Origin: Coriobacteriaceae bacterium
GTDB lineage: Bacteria; Actinomycetota; Coriobacteriia; Coriobacteriales; Coriobacteriaceae
Assembly (NCBI GenBank): GCA_902399975.1
Contig: CABOHA010000005.1
Span: 1 to 64,000 of the forward strand
Reading direction: 5' to 3'
Length of the DNA: 64,000 bases
Shown: one piece after another, positions 49,749 through 57,913 of the stretch
How the letters are laid out: each line of letters opens with the position of its first letter
How positions within the stretch are numbered: the stretch's first letter is position 1
Position numbers and translations under genes: made by a program
The notes under the pieces: generated by a model
What the model was told of the DNA's origin: nothing
Databases searched by the model: none
What the model saw: the letters and a program-made list of their open reading frames with translations, nothing else

Positions 49749-51056
49749 ATGAGCAAGACAATAGTTAGGCCCATGCTTTCGCTGGGCAACCACATCTATC
49801 TGTATCGCCTGCTGCGCGATGCGATTGGGTGTGGCAAGCAAACGTTTATGACGCAGGTCGAAGAGGCTCTCGCCGTTGGCGACATGACTGCTTATGACCT
49901 GGGCTTCGAGTCCACGCGCGAGTTGCTCGAGGAACTCGACGACTGCATTAAGCTGACTGTCTTTAAGGGCGGTCGCCTGTATGCCACGGTCATCGCCAAC
50001 GAGGCATGGGATGCCGCACTTGCCAAGGGCGAGGACAAGCCCAAGGCTGCCAAGGGAGCCAAGCAGTCCTATAAAAAGAAAAAGCGCGGCGAGAAGGACC
50101 TCAAGGCTGTACGCCCCAAGCACGTTAAGCGTCCCGAACCAGAAGCCGCGGTTGAAGCTGTGCCGGAGCCCGAGCCCGAGACAGAGATCGAAGTCGCTAT
50201 TGAGGTGGCAGCAGAAGCCGAAACCGAAATCGCCGCCATGACCGATCCCGAAGTCATGTCAGAACAGGAAGCCGCTGCGGAGCTCAACGAGGCTCCCAAG
50301 TCGACAACCGAAGAAGCCGCTGACCAATCCGAGACGCCTGCGTTCCAAAACAGCGATGTCTTTGGCGACGAGGCCGAGGACAATCAACCCGACGAGTCCG
50401 CCGATCAAGACGCTACCGAGTCGACGCCGGAACCCGAGACGCCGCAGCCTGCCATCTCGCTTACGGTCGTCTATGACCCCGAGAACGCCAACGCTGGCAT
50501 CACCACCATGGCATCCACGCCCATCGAGGCAAAGTCGAGCGTCGAGAATGAGAACGCGACGCAGGTTGAGGTTGAAACCGCAGTTGCAGACGCACCCGTC
50601 ACCGTGAAGCCCGCAGATTCCGAGATCAAGCCGAAAGTAACGCCGGAGCCCGCACCCGTCATCGAATCCATGCCCGCCGCCGCTTGCGACCAAATACCCG
50701 CATCCGCACCGGCTTCGCTACCCGCAGCGGCCCCAGCCCCCGCACCTGCAGCGCCCGCCATCCCCAAGGACTTCCCCGTCGATTTCGCAACCGAGGTCTT
50801 CTGCCCCGGCCCGCTTCTGCACCAGTTGTCGACCTATCTCCCCTACGGCGCCGACACGCTCGGCATCGTCGGCGAGTACTACTGGATCGCCCGCGAGCGC
50901 GGTACCATCGAGGCCGCGCGAAACCGCGCAAGCTTCCCCCTGCGCTACACGCAGGCCGGCGAGCGCCACGAAGTCACCGTGCGCATCCGCCGCAACACCA
51001 CCGGCGGTCTCGGAGCCACCTGGGCCATCGATAAAGTCGAACCTTCTACCAGGTAA
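49749..51056 (+). CDS. Two-domain protein with long acidic Pro/Glu linker, function unknown
   Basis: A 435-residue soluble protein. Residues 1 to about 95 are a small helical domain (LYRLLRDAIGCGKQTFMTQ, then ELLEELDDCIKLTVFKGGRLYATVI) that looks like a winged helix and has some likeness to OST-HTH domains. A Lys-rich patch and an acidic, Pro/Ala-rich linker of about 240 residues follow. The last 90 residues are a second domain (YLPYGADTLGIVGEYYWIARERGT, with FPLRYTQAGERHEVTVRI), similar in layout to DUF3825, but this is not certain. GAGGAG precedes the ATG. It is convergent with ettA. Confidence 0.6.
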   Translation: MSKTIVRPMLSLGNHIYLYRLLRDAIGCGKQTFMTQVEEALAVGDMTAYDLGFESTRELLEELDDCIKLTVFKGGRLYATVIANEAWDAALAKGEDKPKAAKGAKQSYKKKKRGEKDLKAVRPKHVKRPEPEAAVEAVPEPEPETEIEVAIEVAAEAETEIAAMTDPEVMSEQEAAAELNEAPKSTTEEAADQSETPAFQNSDVFGDEAEDNQPDESADQDATESTPEPETPQPAISLTVVYDPENANAGITTMASTPIEAKSSVENENATQVEVETAVADAPVTVKPADSEIKPKVTPEPAPVIESMPAAACDQIPASAPASLPAAAPAPAPAAPAIPKDFPVDFATEVFCPGPLLHQLSTYLPYGADTLGIVGEYYWIARERGTIEAARNRASFPLRYTQAGERHEVTVRIRRNTTGGLGATWAIDKVEPSTR

Positions 51057-51057
51057 C

Positions 51058-51095
51058 AAAAAGGGACGATAACCCTCAAGGTTATCGTCCCTTTC
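51058..51095. terminator. Bidirectional terminator between converging genes
   Basis: A perfect 15-bp stem (51060-51074 with 51080-51094) with A and T runs on both sides. Confidence 0.9.
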
Positions 51096-51117
51096 TCATT
51101 AGGTCACCTGAGCTCGA

Positions 51118-52797
51118 CTAATCGCGCGTCAGCTTGCGGTGAATACGATGCGGCTGGGCTGCGTCCTCGCCCAGGCGCTCGATGCGGTTGGCCTGATAGG
51201 CCTCGAAGTTACCCTCAAACCAATACCAGTTGCCCGGGTTCTCATCGGTGCCCTCCCACGCCAGGATGTGCGTGGCGACGCGGTCCAGGAACATACGATC
51301 GTGGCTAATGACCACCGAGCAGCCCGGGAACTCGAGCAGCGCCGCCTCGAGCGAGGACAGCGTCTCGACGTCGAGGTCGTTCGTGGGCTCGTCGAGGAGC
51401 AGCAGGTTGCCGCCCTGCTTGAGCGTAAGCGCCAAGTTCAGACGGTTGCGCTCGCCACCGGAGAGTACGCCAGCGCGCTTCTGCTGGTCCTGGCCCTTAA
51501 AGCCAAAGCTCGCCACATAAGCGCGGCTCGGAACCTCGGTCTCGCCGACCATCATGTGGTCCAGGCCGTCCGAGACGACCTCCCACAAGTTCTTATCGGG
51601 GTCGATGCCGGAACGGTTCTGGTCGACATAGGAGATCTTGACGGTCTCACCCACCTCAAGCTCGCCCGAAGTCAGCGGCTCCAGACCCACAATCGTCTTG
51701 AACAGCGTGGTCTTACCGACACCGTTGGGGCCGATGACGCCCACGATGCCGTTGCGCGGCAGGGTAAACGAAAGGTCGTCGATGAGTACACGGCCATCGA
51801 ACTCCTTGTGCAGATGATGGGCCTCGAGCACCTTGTTGCCCAGACGCGGGCCCACAGGGATGCGGATGTCGGTCCAGTCGAGCTTCTGGCTTGCGCGGGC
51901 CTCGGCCTCCATCTCCTCGTAGCGAGCCAGGCGGGCCTTGTTCTTGGCTTGGCGAGCCTTGGGCGAGCTGCGCACCCACTCGAGCTCGGCCTCCATGCGC
52001 TTGGCGAGCTTGGCATCGCGGTTACCCTGAGCCTCGATACGGGCGGCCTTGGTCTCCAGATACGTGGAGTAGTTGCCCTTGTAGGGATAAAGGTGACCGC
52101 GGTCGACCTCGCAGATCCACTCGGCAACGTTATCCAGGAAGTAGCGATCGTGCGTGACGGCAAGCACCGCGCCCTGGTAGTTGTGCAGGAAGTGCTCGAG
52201 CCACAGGATCGACTCGGCGTCCAGGTGGTTCGTGGGCTCGTCGAGCAGCAGCAGGTCGGGAGCCTCGAGCAGCAGCTTGCACAGGGCCACGCGACGGCGC
52301 TCGCCGCCGGAAAGCACGTTGACCGGCATGTCGGAATCGGGCAGCTGCAGGGCGTCCATGGCCTGGCCGAGCTTGGAATCGATATCCCAGCCATCGGCGG
52401 CATCGATCTCGTCCTGGAGCTTGCCCATCTCGGCCATGAGGGCATCCATGTCGCAATCCGGGTCGCACATCTCCTCGCCGATCTTGTTGAAGCGATCGAC
52501 CTTGGCGATCATATCGCCAAACGCCATGCGCACGTTCTCGATGACGGTCTTGTCATCGTCGAGCGGCGGCTCCTGCTGCAGGATGCCCACGGTGTAGCCG
52601 GGGGTGAGCCTGGCATCGCCGTTGGAGACCTCCTCGATGCCGGCCATGATCTTGAGCAGGGTCGACTTGCCCATGCCGTTGGGACCCACGACGCCGATCT
52701 TGGCACCGGGGTAGAAGCTCAGGGTCACGTCGTCAAGGATCACCTTGTCGCCATGGGCCTTGCGAGCCTGATACATCTGGTAGATAAACTCCGCCAT
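51118..52797 (-). CDS. ettA: Energy-dependent translational throttle protein (ABC-F)
   Basis: A 559-residue ABC-F ATPase, the length and sequence of EttA. It has two ABC cassettes with Walker A GPNGMGKSTL and GPNGVGKTTL, signatures LSGGERRRVALC and LSGGERNRLNLA, and Walker B LLLLDEPTNHLD and LLLLDEPTNDLD. The arm between them is charged (the RMEAELEWVRSSPKARQAK stretch). EttA gates the first elongation steps on the ribosome according to energy state. It has no membrane domain. Confidence 0.95.
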   Translation of the reverse strand: MAEFIYQMYQARKAHGDKVILDDVTLSFYPGAKIGVVGPNGMGKSTLLKIMAGIEEVSNGDARLTPGYTVGILQQEPPLDDDKTVIENVRMAFGDMIAKVDRFNKIGEEMCDPDCDMDALMAEMGKLQDEIDAADGWDIDSKLGQAMDALQLPDSDMPVNVLSGGERRRVALCKLLLEAPDLLLLDEPTNHLDAESILWLEHFLHNYQGAVLAVTHDRYFLDNVAEWICEVDRGHLYPYKGNYSTYLETKAARIEAQGNRDAKLAKRMEAELEWVRSSPKARQAKNKARLARYEEMEAEARASQKLDWTDIRIPVGPRLGNKVLEAHHLHKEFDGRVLIDDLSFTLPRNGIVGVIGPNGVGKTTLFKTIVGLEPLTSGELEVGETVKISYVDQNRSGIDPDKNLWEVVSDGLDHMMVGETEVPSRAYVASFGFKGQDQQKRAGVLSGGERNRLNLALTLKQGGNLLLLDEPTNDLDVETLSSLEAALLEFPGCSVVISHDRMFLDRVATHILAWEGTDENPGNWYWFEGNFEAYQANRIERLGEDAAQPHRIHRKLTRD

Positions 52798-52981
52798 ATG
52801 TCTGTTCTATCCTTTCTACCTGCTGTTTCCCTATTCTTGATTCGCTTTAGTGGAAACGAAATGAGGGAACCAGCTCTGAAACGTAACGAAAAAGGGGCAT
52901 GGTTGCCCACACCCCCTAATACTACCTGGGAAAAGTCCCCCGGAACATACTATGAACTGCGTACGCTAGTTTTCCGCAACC

Positions 52982-53686
52982 TTAACGAGCGGCTCGCTGC
53001 GATTTGCGCCACAACAGATACGAGTAGACGTAGACGGCTCCAACCGAACCAAACGCCAGAACCGCAATCACCGCGGCGACGACTTCACTCGAAAGCACGC
53101 TGCCTGCCACGCCCATCACAATCAGGCCAATACCCAGCACCATAAAGCAGGCGCCGCCAAAACGCTGCGTACGGCGCCAGTTCTCGGGATCGGCAAGCGC
53201 CCAAGGTGTCTTGATACCGAGCGTATAGTTCTGCTTCACACGCGGCAAGTAGTTGCCTACGCCGATGAACAGCAAACCGACAACACCGGAAATCAGCACG
53301 TTAACCGAACCGACCGCCGGCACCACGCCCCAGACCGTAAGCTCTCCCAGCCAGCTTATGGCGCACATGAACAAGGTGAAGGCGATTACGAAGCCCTGAT
53401 AGAACTTGCCCGAGGTTCGATATGCCTCACCTTTGGGGTCGATGCGCGGCACCACGCAGAACATTGCGAGAAGCGCCAGAGGCAGCACGCCGAGCGCGGA
53501 GGCCATCCAGCTAGGACCCCAACCGTCGACGGCGCCGTTCGCGCCCCAGTGCGTGGGAATCTGCGCAGGCAAGCTCGGCATCACCATGAGGTGCGCTACG
53601 ACATTAGCGACGCACAGAGCGACCAGCACAATCCACACGCGCGACGATACCCCCGTGGGGTGAATGCCCTTGTTTTCGTTATTCAT
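52982..53686 (-). CDS. sdpI: SdpI-family membrane protein
   Basis: A 234-residue membrane protein with about six helices, of the DUF1648/SdpI family. MPSLPAQIPTHWGANGAVDGWG is the DUF1648 signature, seen here as IPTHWG-x5-DGWG, and NYTLGIKTPWALADPENW is the SdpI block. In Bacillus, SdpI gives immunity to the SdpC toxin and signals to the repressor SdpR. ATG 53686 overlaps the sdpR stop by eight bases. No toxin gene is seen in the window. Confidence 0.9.
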   Translation of the reverse strand: MNNENKGIHPTGVSSRVWIVLVALCVANVVAHLMVMPSLPAQIPTHWGANGAVDGWGPSWMASALGVLPLALLAMFCVVPRIDPKGEAYRTSGKFYQGFVIAFTLFMCAISWLGELTVWGVVPAVGSVNVLISGVVGLLFIGVGNYLPRVKQNYTLGIKTPWALADPENWRRTQRFGGACFMVLGIGLIVMGVAGSVLSSEVVAAVIAVLAFGSVGAVYVYSYLLWRKSQRAAR

Positions 53687-53957
53687 CCTTATCACCTTCC
53701 GTGTTTGTAAAGCCCATAAACCAGCCAATTAAATCCTGCATGACGGTGGTGTTTAAGCTGTATACGATGTTTTGGCCATGGCGCTCGTCGGTCACCAACC
53801 CGGCGTTTTTGAGCGTCGCCAAGTGATGGCTTAGCGACGGCTTACTGATATCGAAATGCTCGGCAAGCTCCCCCGCCGTGCAATTGCCCTCGCGCAGCAA
53901 CTCCAAAATGCGCCGTCGCGTTGGATCGGCAAGCGCCTTAAAACCCTCTCCCGGCAT
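53679..53957 (-). CDS. sdpR: ArsR/SdpR-family autorepressor
   Basis: A 92-residue winged-helix repressor. FKALADPTRRRILELLREG, then CTAGELAEHFDISKPSLSHHLATLKNAGLV is the ArsR DNA-binding domain, and NIVYSLNTT the wing. It has no metal-binding cysteine pair, as in SdpR. ATG 53957 follows AGGAGG. It is first in an operon with sdpI, and its promoter contains a perfect palindrome that is the likely operator. Confidence 0.92.
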   Translation of the reverse strand: MPGEGFKALADPTRRRILELLREGNCTAGELAEHFDISKPSLSHHLATLKNAGLVTDERHGQNIVYSLNTTVMQDLIGWFMGFTNTEGDKDE

Positions 53958-53991
53958 AAGACCTCCTCTCATCATCTCTCATGACGCGCAC

Positions 53992-54026
53992 ACTATACTC
54001 GATAGTTAGATGTTTGTCTAACTATC
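53992..54026 (-). promoter_or_regulatory. sdpRI promoter with palindromic operator
   Basis: On the minus strand TAGACA (54015-54020) and TATAGT (53992-53997) are separated by 17 bases, a good promoter. GATAGTTAGA (54001-54010) and its complement TCTAACTATC (54017-54026) form a perfect 10-bp inverted repeat covering the -35 and spacer, so a bound repressor would block polymerase. Confidence 0.85.
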
Positions 54027-54039
54027 TAATCTTGTACTC

Positions 54040-54075
54040 AAAAAAATAGCCGCCTCCGCGTAATGCGAAGACGGC
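54040..54075 (-). terminator. Strong minus-strand terminator upstream of sdpRI
   Basis: An 11-bp stem (54049-54059 with 54065-54075, including two G-T pairs) with a five-base loop is followed on the minus strand by TA and seven T. No minus-strand protein gene precedes it. Confidence 0.85.
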
Positions 54076-54240
54076 CACTTCTCACGCTACAAACGTGTTT
54101 GGGAGTTGGCCAACCCGCTGCAACGGGTGCCATCTGCTTCATCTTATGCGAACCCCGATCCCATTTCAACAAGCCCAAGGGCTCAAATGGAATCGCGATA
54201 ACACCTATAATGGCAATAGCTAAAACACGATTCGCTTCCC
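54076..54240 (-). ncRNA. Candidate small RNA ending at the sdpRI-proximal terminator
   Basis: The terminator at 54040-54075 has no protein gene to serve, since the next gene upstream is tcdA on the other strand. The minus strand between them folds into several local stems: 9 bp between ATTCCATTT and AAATGGGAT (around 54150-54192), an ACCCG/CGGGT hairpin near 54115-54130, and CACG/CGTG near 54083-54097. No promoter is obvious and the 5' end is a guess. Confidence 0.4.
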
Positions 54241-54255
54241 CATCGGAGGATGTCT

Positions 54256-55050
54256 ATGACCGAAACCGCTGCCGCCCTCGTCGAGACACGCGACACCAAG
54301 CTCGAGATCATCATGGGCCGCGAGACACTCGATAAGCTCGCCGATGCTACGGTGCTGGTGCTCGGCTGCGGAGGTGTGGGGTCCAATTGCTGCGAGGCGC
54401 TCGCCCGCGGCGGCATTGGTCATTTCGTCATTCTGGACAAGGACATCGTCGCGCCCAGCAATATCAATCGCCAGGCTATCGCCTTTCACAGCACCATCGG
54501 CAAGCGCAAGGTCGATGTTATGGAAGCCATGATCCACGACATCAATCCCGCCGCCACCGTTATCAAACGCACCGAATACTTGCTGAGCGACAACATCGAT
54601 GATTTCTTCGCGGGCGTTTTGGAGCAGACGGATGGCAAGCTCGACTACGTCGTCGACGCCATCGACACCATCTCGGCCAAGCTCACCATTGCCAAATATG
54701 CTCAGGACCATGGCGTTCGTTTGGTTAGCTCCATGGGCGGGGCCAACAAACTTCATCCCGAATGCCTGCGTTTTGCCGACATCTTTGACACCGTGCGCGA
54801 CCCTATGAGCCGCATCATGCGTAAAGAGTGCAAAAAGCGTGGCATCAAGAGCCTTCACGTGCTGTTTAGCTGCGAGGAATCGGTTAAGACACAGCCTCGC
54901 GACCCTTCCAACATCCACGAGCGTACCGAGCTGGGAACCGCGAGCTTTATGCCGCCCATCATGGGCCAGATGATTGCCGGCGAGGTTATCCGACAGATCA
55001 GCGGACGCGGCACCGAGCGCGTGCGCGCCGATGGCCAGCGCCTAGACTAG
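54256..55050 (+). CDS. tcdA: tRNA threonylcarbamoyladenosine dehydratase
   Basis: A 264-residue E1/ThiF-like enzyme that cyclises t6A37 in tRNA to ct6A at the cost of ATP. VLVLGCGGVGSNCCEALARGGIG is the nucleotide-binding motif seen as GCGGVGSN, followed by DKDIVAPSNINRQ and YVVDAIDTISAKL. The FSCEESVK and GTASFMPPIMGQMIAGEVI blocks are typical of TcdA/CsdL. ATG 54256 follows GGAGG by six bases; the ATG at 54250 is too close. It is followed after 14 bases by the tatD-like gene. Confidence 0.92.
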   Translation: MTETAAALVETRDTKLEIIMGRETLDKLADATVLVLGCGGVGSNCCEALARGGIGHFVILDKDIVAPSNINRQAIAFHSTIGKRKVDVMEAMIHDINPAATVIKRTEYLLSDNIDDFFAGVLEQTDGKLDYVVDAIDTISAKLTIAKYAQDHGVRLVSSMGGANKLHPECLRFADIFDTVRDPMSRIMRKECKKRGIKSLHVLFSCEESVKTQPRDPSNIHERTELGTASFMPPIMGQMIAGEVIRQISGRGTERVRADGQRLD

Positions 55051-55064
55051 CGGAGCGCGCCGAG

Positions 55065-55847
55065 ATGGAGCCCCGGTTATTTGATGCACACTGCCATCTT
55101 GATTTAATGGCTCACCCGGACGCCGTTGCCGATGAGGCAACTGCGCTGGGCTTGGGTCTATTTGATTGCGGCGTCGATCCACACGACTTCGCTAGCGCAC
55201 ATGGGCGAGCCCATCGCCCTCCTACCGTCATCAAGGGCATCGGCCTCCATCCCTGGTGGCTCGCCGACGGCCGCTGCGGTCCTGCCGAAGTCAATCTGCT
55301 TTGCGAAGTTGCTGCCCAAGAGCGCTATATCGGCGAAGTCGGACTCGACTTTTCCGCACGCTTTGCTGGAAGTGAGCTGCTACAAATACAGGCACTTAAC
55401 CGGCTCTGCGATACACTCGTGCAGCACCCTCTCGCCGGGCGCGTGATATCAATTCACGCCGTTCGTTCGGCAGGAACCGTGTTAGACATCCTCGAGTCAC
55501 ATGGATTACTCACCCCAAGGCCCGACTCCCCCGCCATCATTTTCCACTGGTTTAGTGGCACTTCGAACGAGTTCGTCCGCGCACGAAGCGCAGGCTGCTA
55601 TTTTTCCGTGAACGAGCGGATGCTCGCCACCAAGCGCGGTCGCGAATACGCCCGACAGATCCCACTCGACCGCCTGCTACTCGAAACCGACGCTCCAGCC
55701 AAACCGCAAGCAGATGTAAGCGCACAGCAGCTCATCGCATCGCTAAATAGCGTCTCCCGGCGCATCGCCGAACTTAAAAACTGCGCCGAGGAGAGCGCCG
55801 AATCAACCGTTTTAGGAAATTCGCACTCCATACTTGGCTTCAACTGA
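55065..55847 (+). CDS. TatD-family metal-dependent hydrolase
   Basis: A 260-residue TatD-type hydrolase or deoxyribonuclease. DAHCHLD, GIGLHPWW, YIGEVGLDFS, ISIHAVRS, IIFHWFSG and LLLETDAP supply the metal ligands in the expected order. Such enzymes act on DNA ends or on D-aminoacyl-tRNA. It follows tcdA by 14 bases and is probably co-transcribed. The end of the gene abuts a MITE-like element at 55854. Confidence 0.88.
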   Translation: MEPRLFDAHCHLDLMAHPDAVADEATALGLGLFDCGVDPHDFASAHGRAHRPPTVIKGIGLHPWWLADGRCGPAEVNLLCEVAAQERYIGEVGLDFSARFAGSELLQIQALNRLCDTLVQHPLAGRVISIHAVRSAGTVLDILESHGLLTPRPDSPAIIFHWFSGTSNEFVRARSAGCYFSVNERMLATKRGREYARQIPLDRLLLETDAPAKPQADVSAQQLIASLNSVSRRIAELKNCAEESAESTVLGNSHSILGFN

Positions 55848-55853
55848 CCCCGG

Positions 55854-56081
55854 TGGGCAAAAAACGCCAAATATGAGTACTGCTGCAAAGCTAGTAGCAT
55901 TATATTGTGACAAAAGAACGCCTTGATAATGTACAGCTGTTCATTATCAAGGCGTTTTAGCATGGTTAAAGCCATATTTAACAGGTTATAATCGCCCCCA
56001 AGCGCTCAACCAGGGCCTTAAAAGCATAATTTCCCTGTTACTAAATTAGTGACAGTACTCATATTTGGCATTTTTTGTCCA
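55854..56081. mobile_element. MITE-like element with 29-bp terminal inverted repeats
   Basis: 29-bp inverted repeats at 55854-55882 and 56053-56081 differ at two positions. Inside is a strong 14-bp hairpin (55916-55929 with 55943-55956) followed by TTTT, and a TATAAT at 55987-55992. The 228-bp element is AT-rich and codes for nothing obvious. No clear target duplication is seen. It fills the gap between the converging tatD-like and HAD genes. Confidence 0.65.
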
Positions 56082-56111
56082 CGAACCCCTAAAGAGCCTC
56101 CAACAGACCCC

Positions 56112-56771
56112 CTAAGAAAGCTCAAGCAGCTCGGGCAGCTGGTCGATAATCTTGTCCGCGGCATCCTGGCTAAAGCCAAAGCGCTCCTCGCGCTTGGCAA
56201 TGACCGTCAGGCCGGCTCGCTTACCCGCGGTAATGCCCGGAACGGAATCCTCAACGCAGCAGCAGCGATTCGCGGGCAGCCCCAGCAGGTCCAGCGCATG
56301 CAGGTAGATATCGGGCTCGGGCTTGCTCTCCTTAAACTGTTCGCCGCTCACCACGTACTCAAAGGCATCCGACAGACCACATGCATCGAGTACTTCCTCG
56401 ATGCTAACCATGGGAGACGAGCTCGCCAGCGCCACGCGAACGCCGCGGCGCGGCAACTCTCGAATCGTATCCACAGCGCCCGGGTTAATCAAAGCCTGGT
56501 AGTCACGCGGACGCTTATGCGCCCACTCGTCCCAACGGGCCAACGCTTCCTCGCCAGTGAAGTGCCCTTTACCGGCGCGCTCAAACCAATCGACCAACAT
56601 ATGCAGGAAGAACTGATGTGAGGTACCAACCTGCCCGTTCAACTCCTCTTGGGTCAGATTCAACCCAAGCTCCTTGGCAAACGCGGCAGTCTCCCCCAGG
56701 TAGTAATACTCGGTATCGACGATGACGCCATCCATGTCAAAGATAACGGCGTCGAACGGAAATGCGGACAC
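56112..56771 (-). CDS. HAD-superfamily hydrolase (beta-phosphoglucomutase-like)
   Basis: A 219-residue HAD phosphatase or phosphomutase. VIFDMDGVIVDTE has the nucleophile DxD, VALASSSP is motif II, SKPEPDIYLHAL contributes the motif III lysine, and CCVEDSVPGITAGKRAG is motif IV. The alpha-helical cap (about 15-90) places it in subfamily IA, with beta-phosphoglucomutase and sugar phosphatases. GTG 56771 follows GGGAGG; a longer frame upstream runs into the terminator of the next gene and is rejected. Confidence 0.88.
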   Translation of the reverse strand: MSAFPFDAVIFDMDGVIVDTEYYYLGETAAFAKELGLNLTQEELNGQVGTSHQFFLHMLVDWFERAGKGHFTGEEALARWDEWAHKRPRDYQALINPGAVDTIRELPRRGVRVALASSSPMVSIEEVLDACGLSDAFEYVVSGEQFKESKPEPDIYLHALDLLGLPANRCCCVEDSVPGITAGKRAGLTVIAKREERFGFSQDAADKIIDQLPELLELS

Positions 56772-56786
56772 GGCACCCTCCCTAAC

Positions 56787-56812
56787 AAAAGGGCGCCCGC
56801 AAGCGGACGCCC
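56787..56812 (-). terminator. Terminator of the Cof-type HAD gene
   Basis: 56791-56800 pairs with 56803-56812 (one G-T), followed on the minus strand by TTTT. Confidence 0.8.
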
Positions 56813-56834
56813 GAACCATGCACTATCGGCGATT

Positions 56835-57677
56835 CTAACCCAGCAGCTTATCCAGCGCCACCGCAATACCGTCTTCGTTGTTATTGGCGGTCACCATCTG
56901 GGCCACAGCCTTAACCTCATCGACGGCGTTGCCCATGGCAACACCGGTGCCGGCCCACTCAATCATGGACTTGTCGTTCTGGCCGTCGCCAAACGAGACG
57001 ACCTCGCTGGCATCGATACCGAGCTTGGGCAGGGCACCCTCGAGCGCACGGGCTTTGTCGATACCGGGCGCCGTGTACTCAAAGTACCAGTCGGCCGTAA
57101 ACATGCCCGAAAGCGTCTGGGTAAAGGGCGCATACATCTCCTCGTAATGCGCCTGCAGGTAGGTCGGATCACCCGCCGTCAGCAGCTTGTCCACGGGATA
57201 AGTGTCCACGACCTCATGCAAGCTCTCGACCTCGCGAATCTTAAGATCGCACGCATCGCGCTCATACTTGACGATATTCTTCTGCAAGCCGTCAGGCAGC
57301 GTGATCATACAATGGTACGAGTCCTCGACGTGCAAATCGCGACCGAGCGAAATCATAGGGATCACGTCGAAATTGCGCAGGTGATCAATCAGACGGTGCA
57401 GCTCGTCAGCCGGCATGGCCTGGTCAAAAAGGACCTCATCGGTCTGAGCGTCGACCACATGCGCGCCATTAAAGGCAACTAGCAGACCGTCATGGTTTTG
57501 AAGGTCGAGCTCCTGCGCCAAGGCGTGCAACCCCCATGCGGGACGGCCCGAAGCCAAGATGAGCTTAATGCCCGACTCCTGCGTCGCGAGCAGCTTCTCG
57601 CGCGTACGCGGGCTGATGACCTTTTGGTCGTTGGTGAGCGTACCGTCGATATCCATTGCGATGGCTTTGATTGCCAT
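56835..57677 (-). CDS. Cof-type HAD-IIB phosphatase
   Basis: A 280-residue HAD hydrolase of the Cof/YidA class. IAMDIDGTLTNDQKVIS is motif I, LILASGRP motif II, and VVSFGDGQNDKSMIEWAGTGVAMGNA motif IV, read here as GDGQND and GVAMGNA. A large C2 cap lies between. These act on sugar phosphates, flavin or PLP phosphates; the substrate is open. ATG 57677 follows GGGAGG. It is likely to be transcribed alone. Confidence 0.9.
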   Translation of the reverse strand: MAIKAIAMDIDGTLTNDQKVISPRTREKLLATQESGIKLILASGRPAWGLHALAQELDLQNHDGLLVAFNGAHVVDAQTDEVLFDQAMPADELHRLIDHLRNFDVIPMISLGRDLHVEDSYHCMITLPDGLQKNIVKYERDACDLKIREVESLHEVVDTYPVDKLLTAGDPTYLQAHYEEMYAPFTQTLSGMFTADWYFEYTAPGIDKARALEGALPKLGIDASEVVSFGDGQNDKSMIEWAGTGVAMGNAVDEVKAVAQMVTANNNEDGIAVALDKLLG

Positions 57678-57850
57678 ATATGCCTCCCTGTCATTGAACA
57701 ACCTTGTCTGAGCCATCATACAGAACACCCACGGCGGCGCTGTTTGCAACGGGAAAAATGTCATATTGTCCCAAACATGAACGGCGCGCCTTCGACGATT
57801 GCGATGCCCGTCGAGGCGCCTCCCGATACATTCCATCCTATCCAAATAGC

Positions 57851-57884
57851 AAGGGGCCCGTATCCCAACGGATACGGGCCCCTT
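57851..57884 (-). terminator. Terminator of pgi
   Basis: A perfect 15-bp stem (57851-57865 with 57870-57884) lies 30 bases after the pgi stop. The T run is short on both strands. Confidence 0.75.
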
Positions 57885-57913
57885 TCAGCCATAAGCCAAC
57901 TCAGCCGTAAAGA

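Noticed and set aside
51139..53145. Plus-strand frame of 668 codons opposite ettA
   Set aside because: EttA on the minus strand has both Walker A and signature motifs; the plus frame has no recognisable domain.
54076..54240. Small protein gene on the minus strand before the orphan terminator
   Set aside because: A 34-codon frame exists but lacks a ribosome binding site and runs into the terminator stem.
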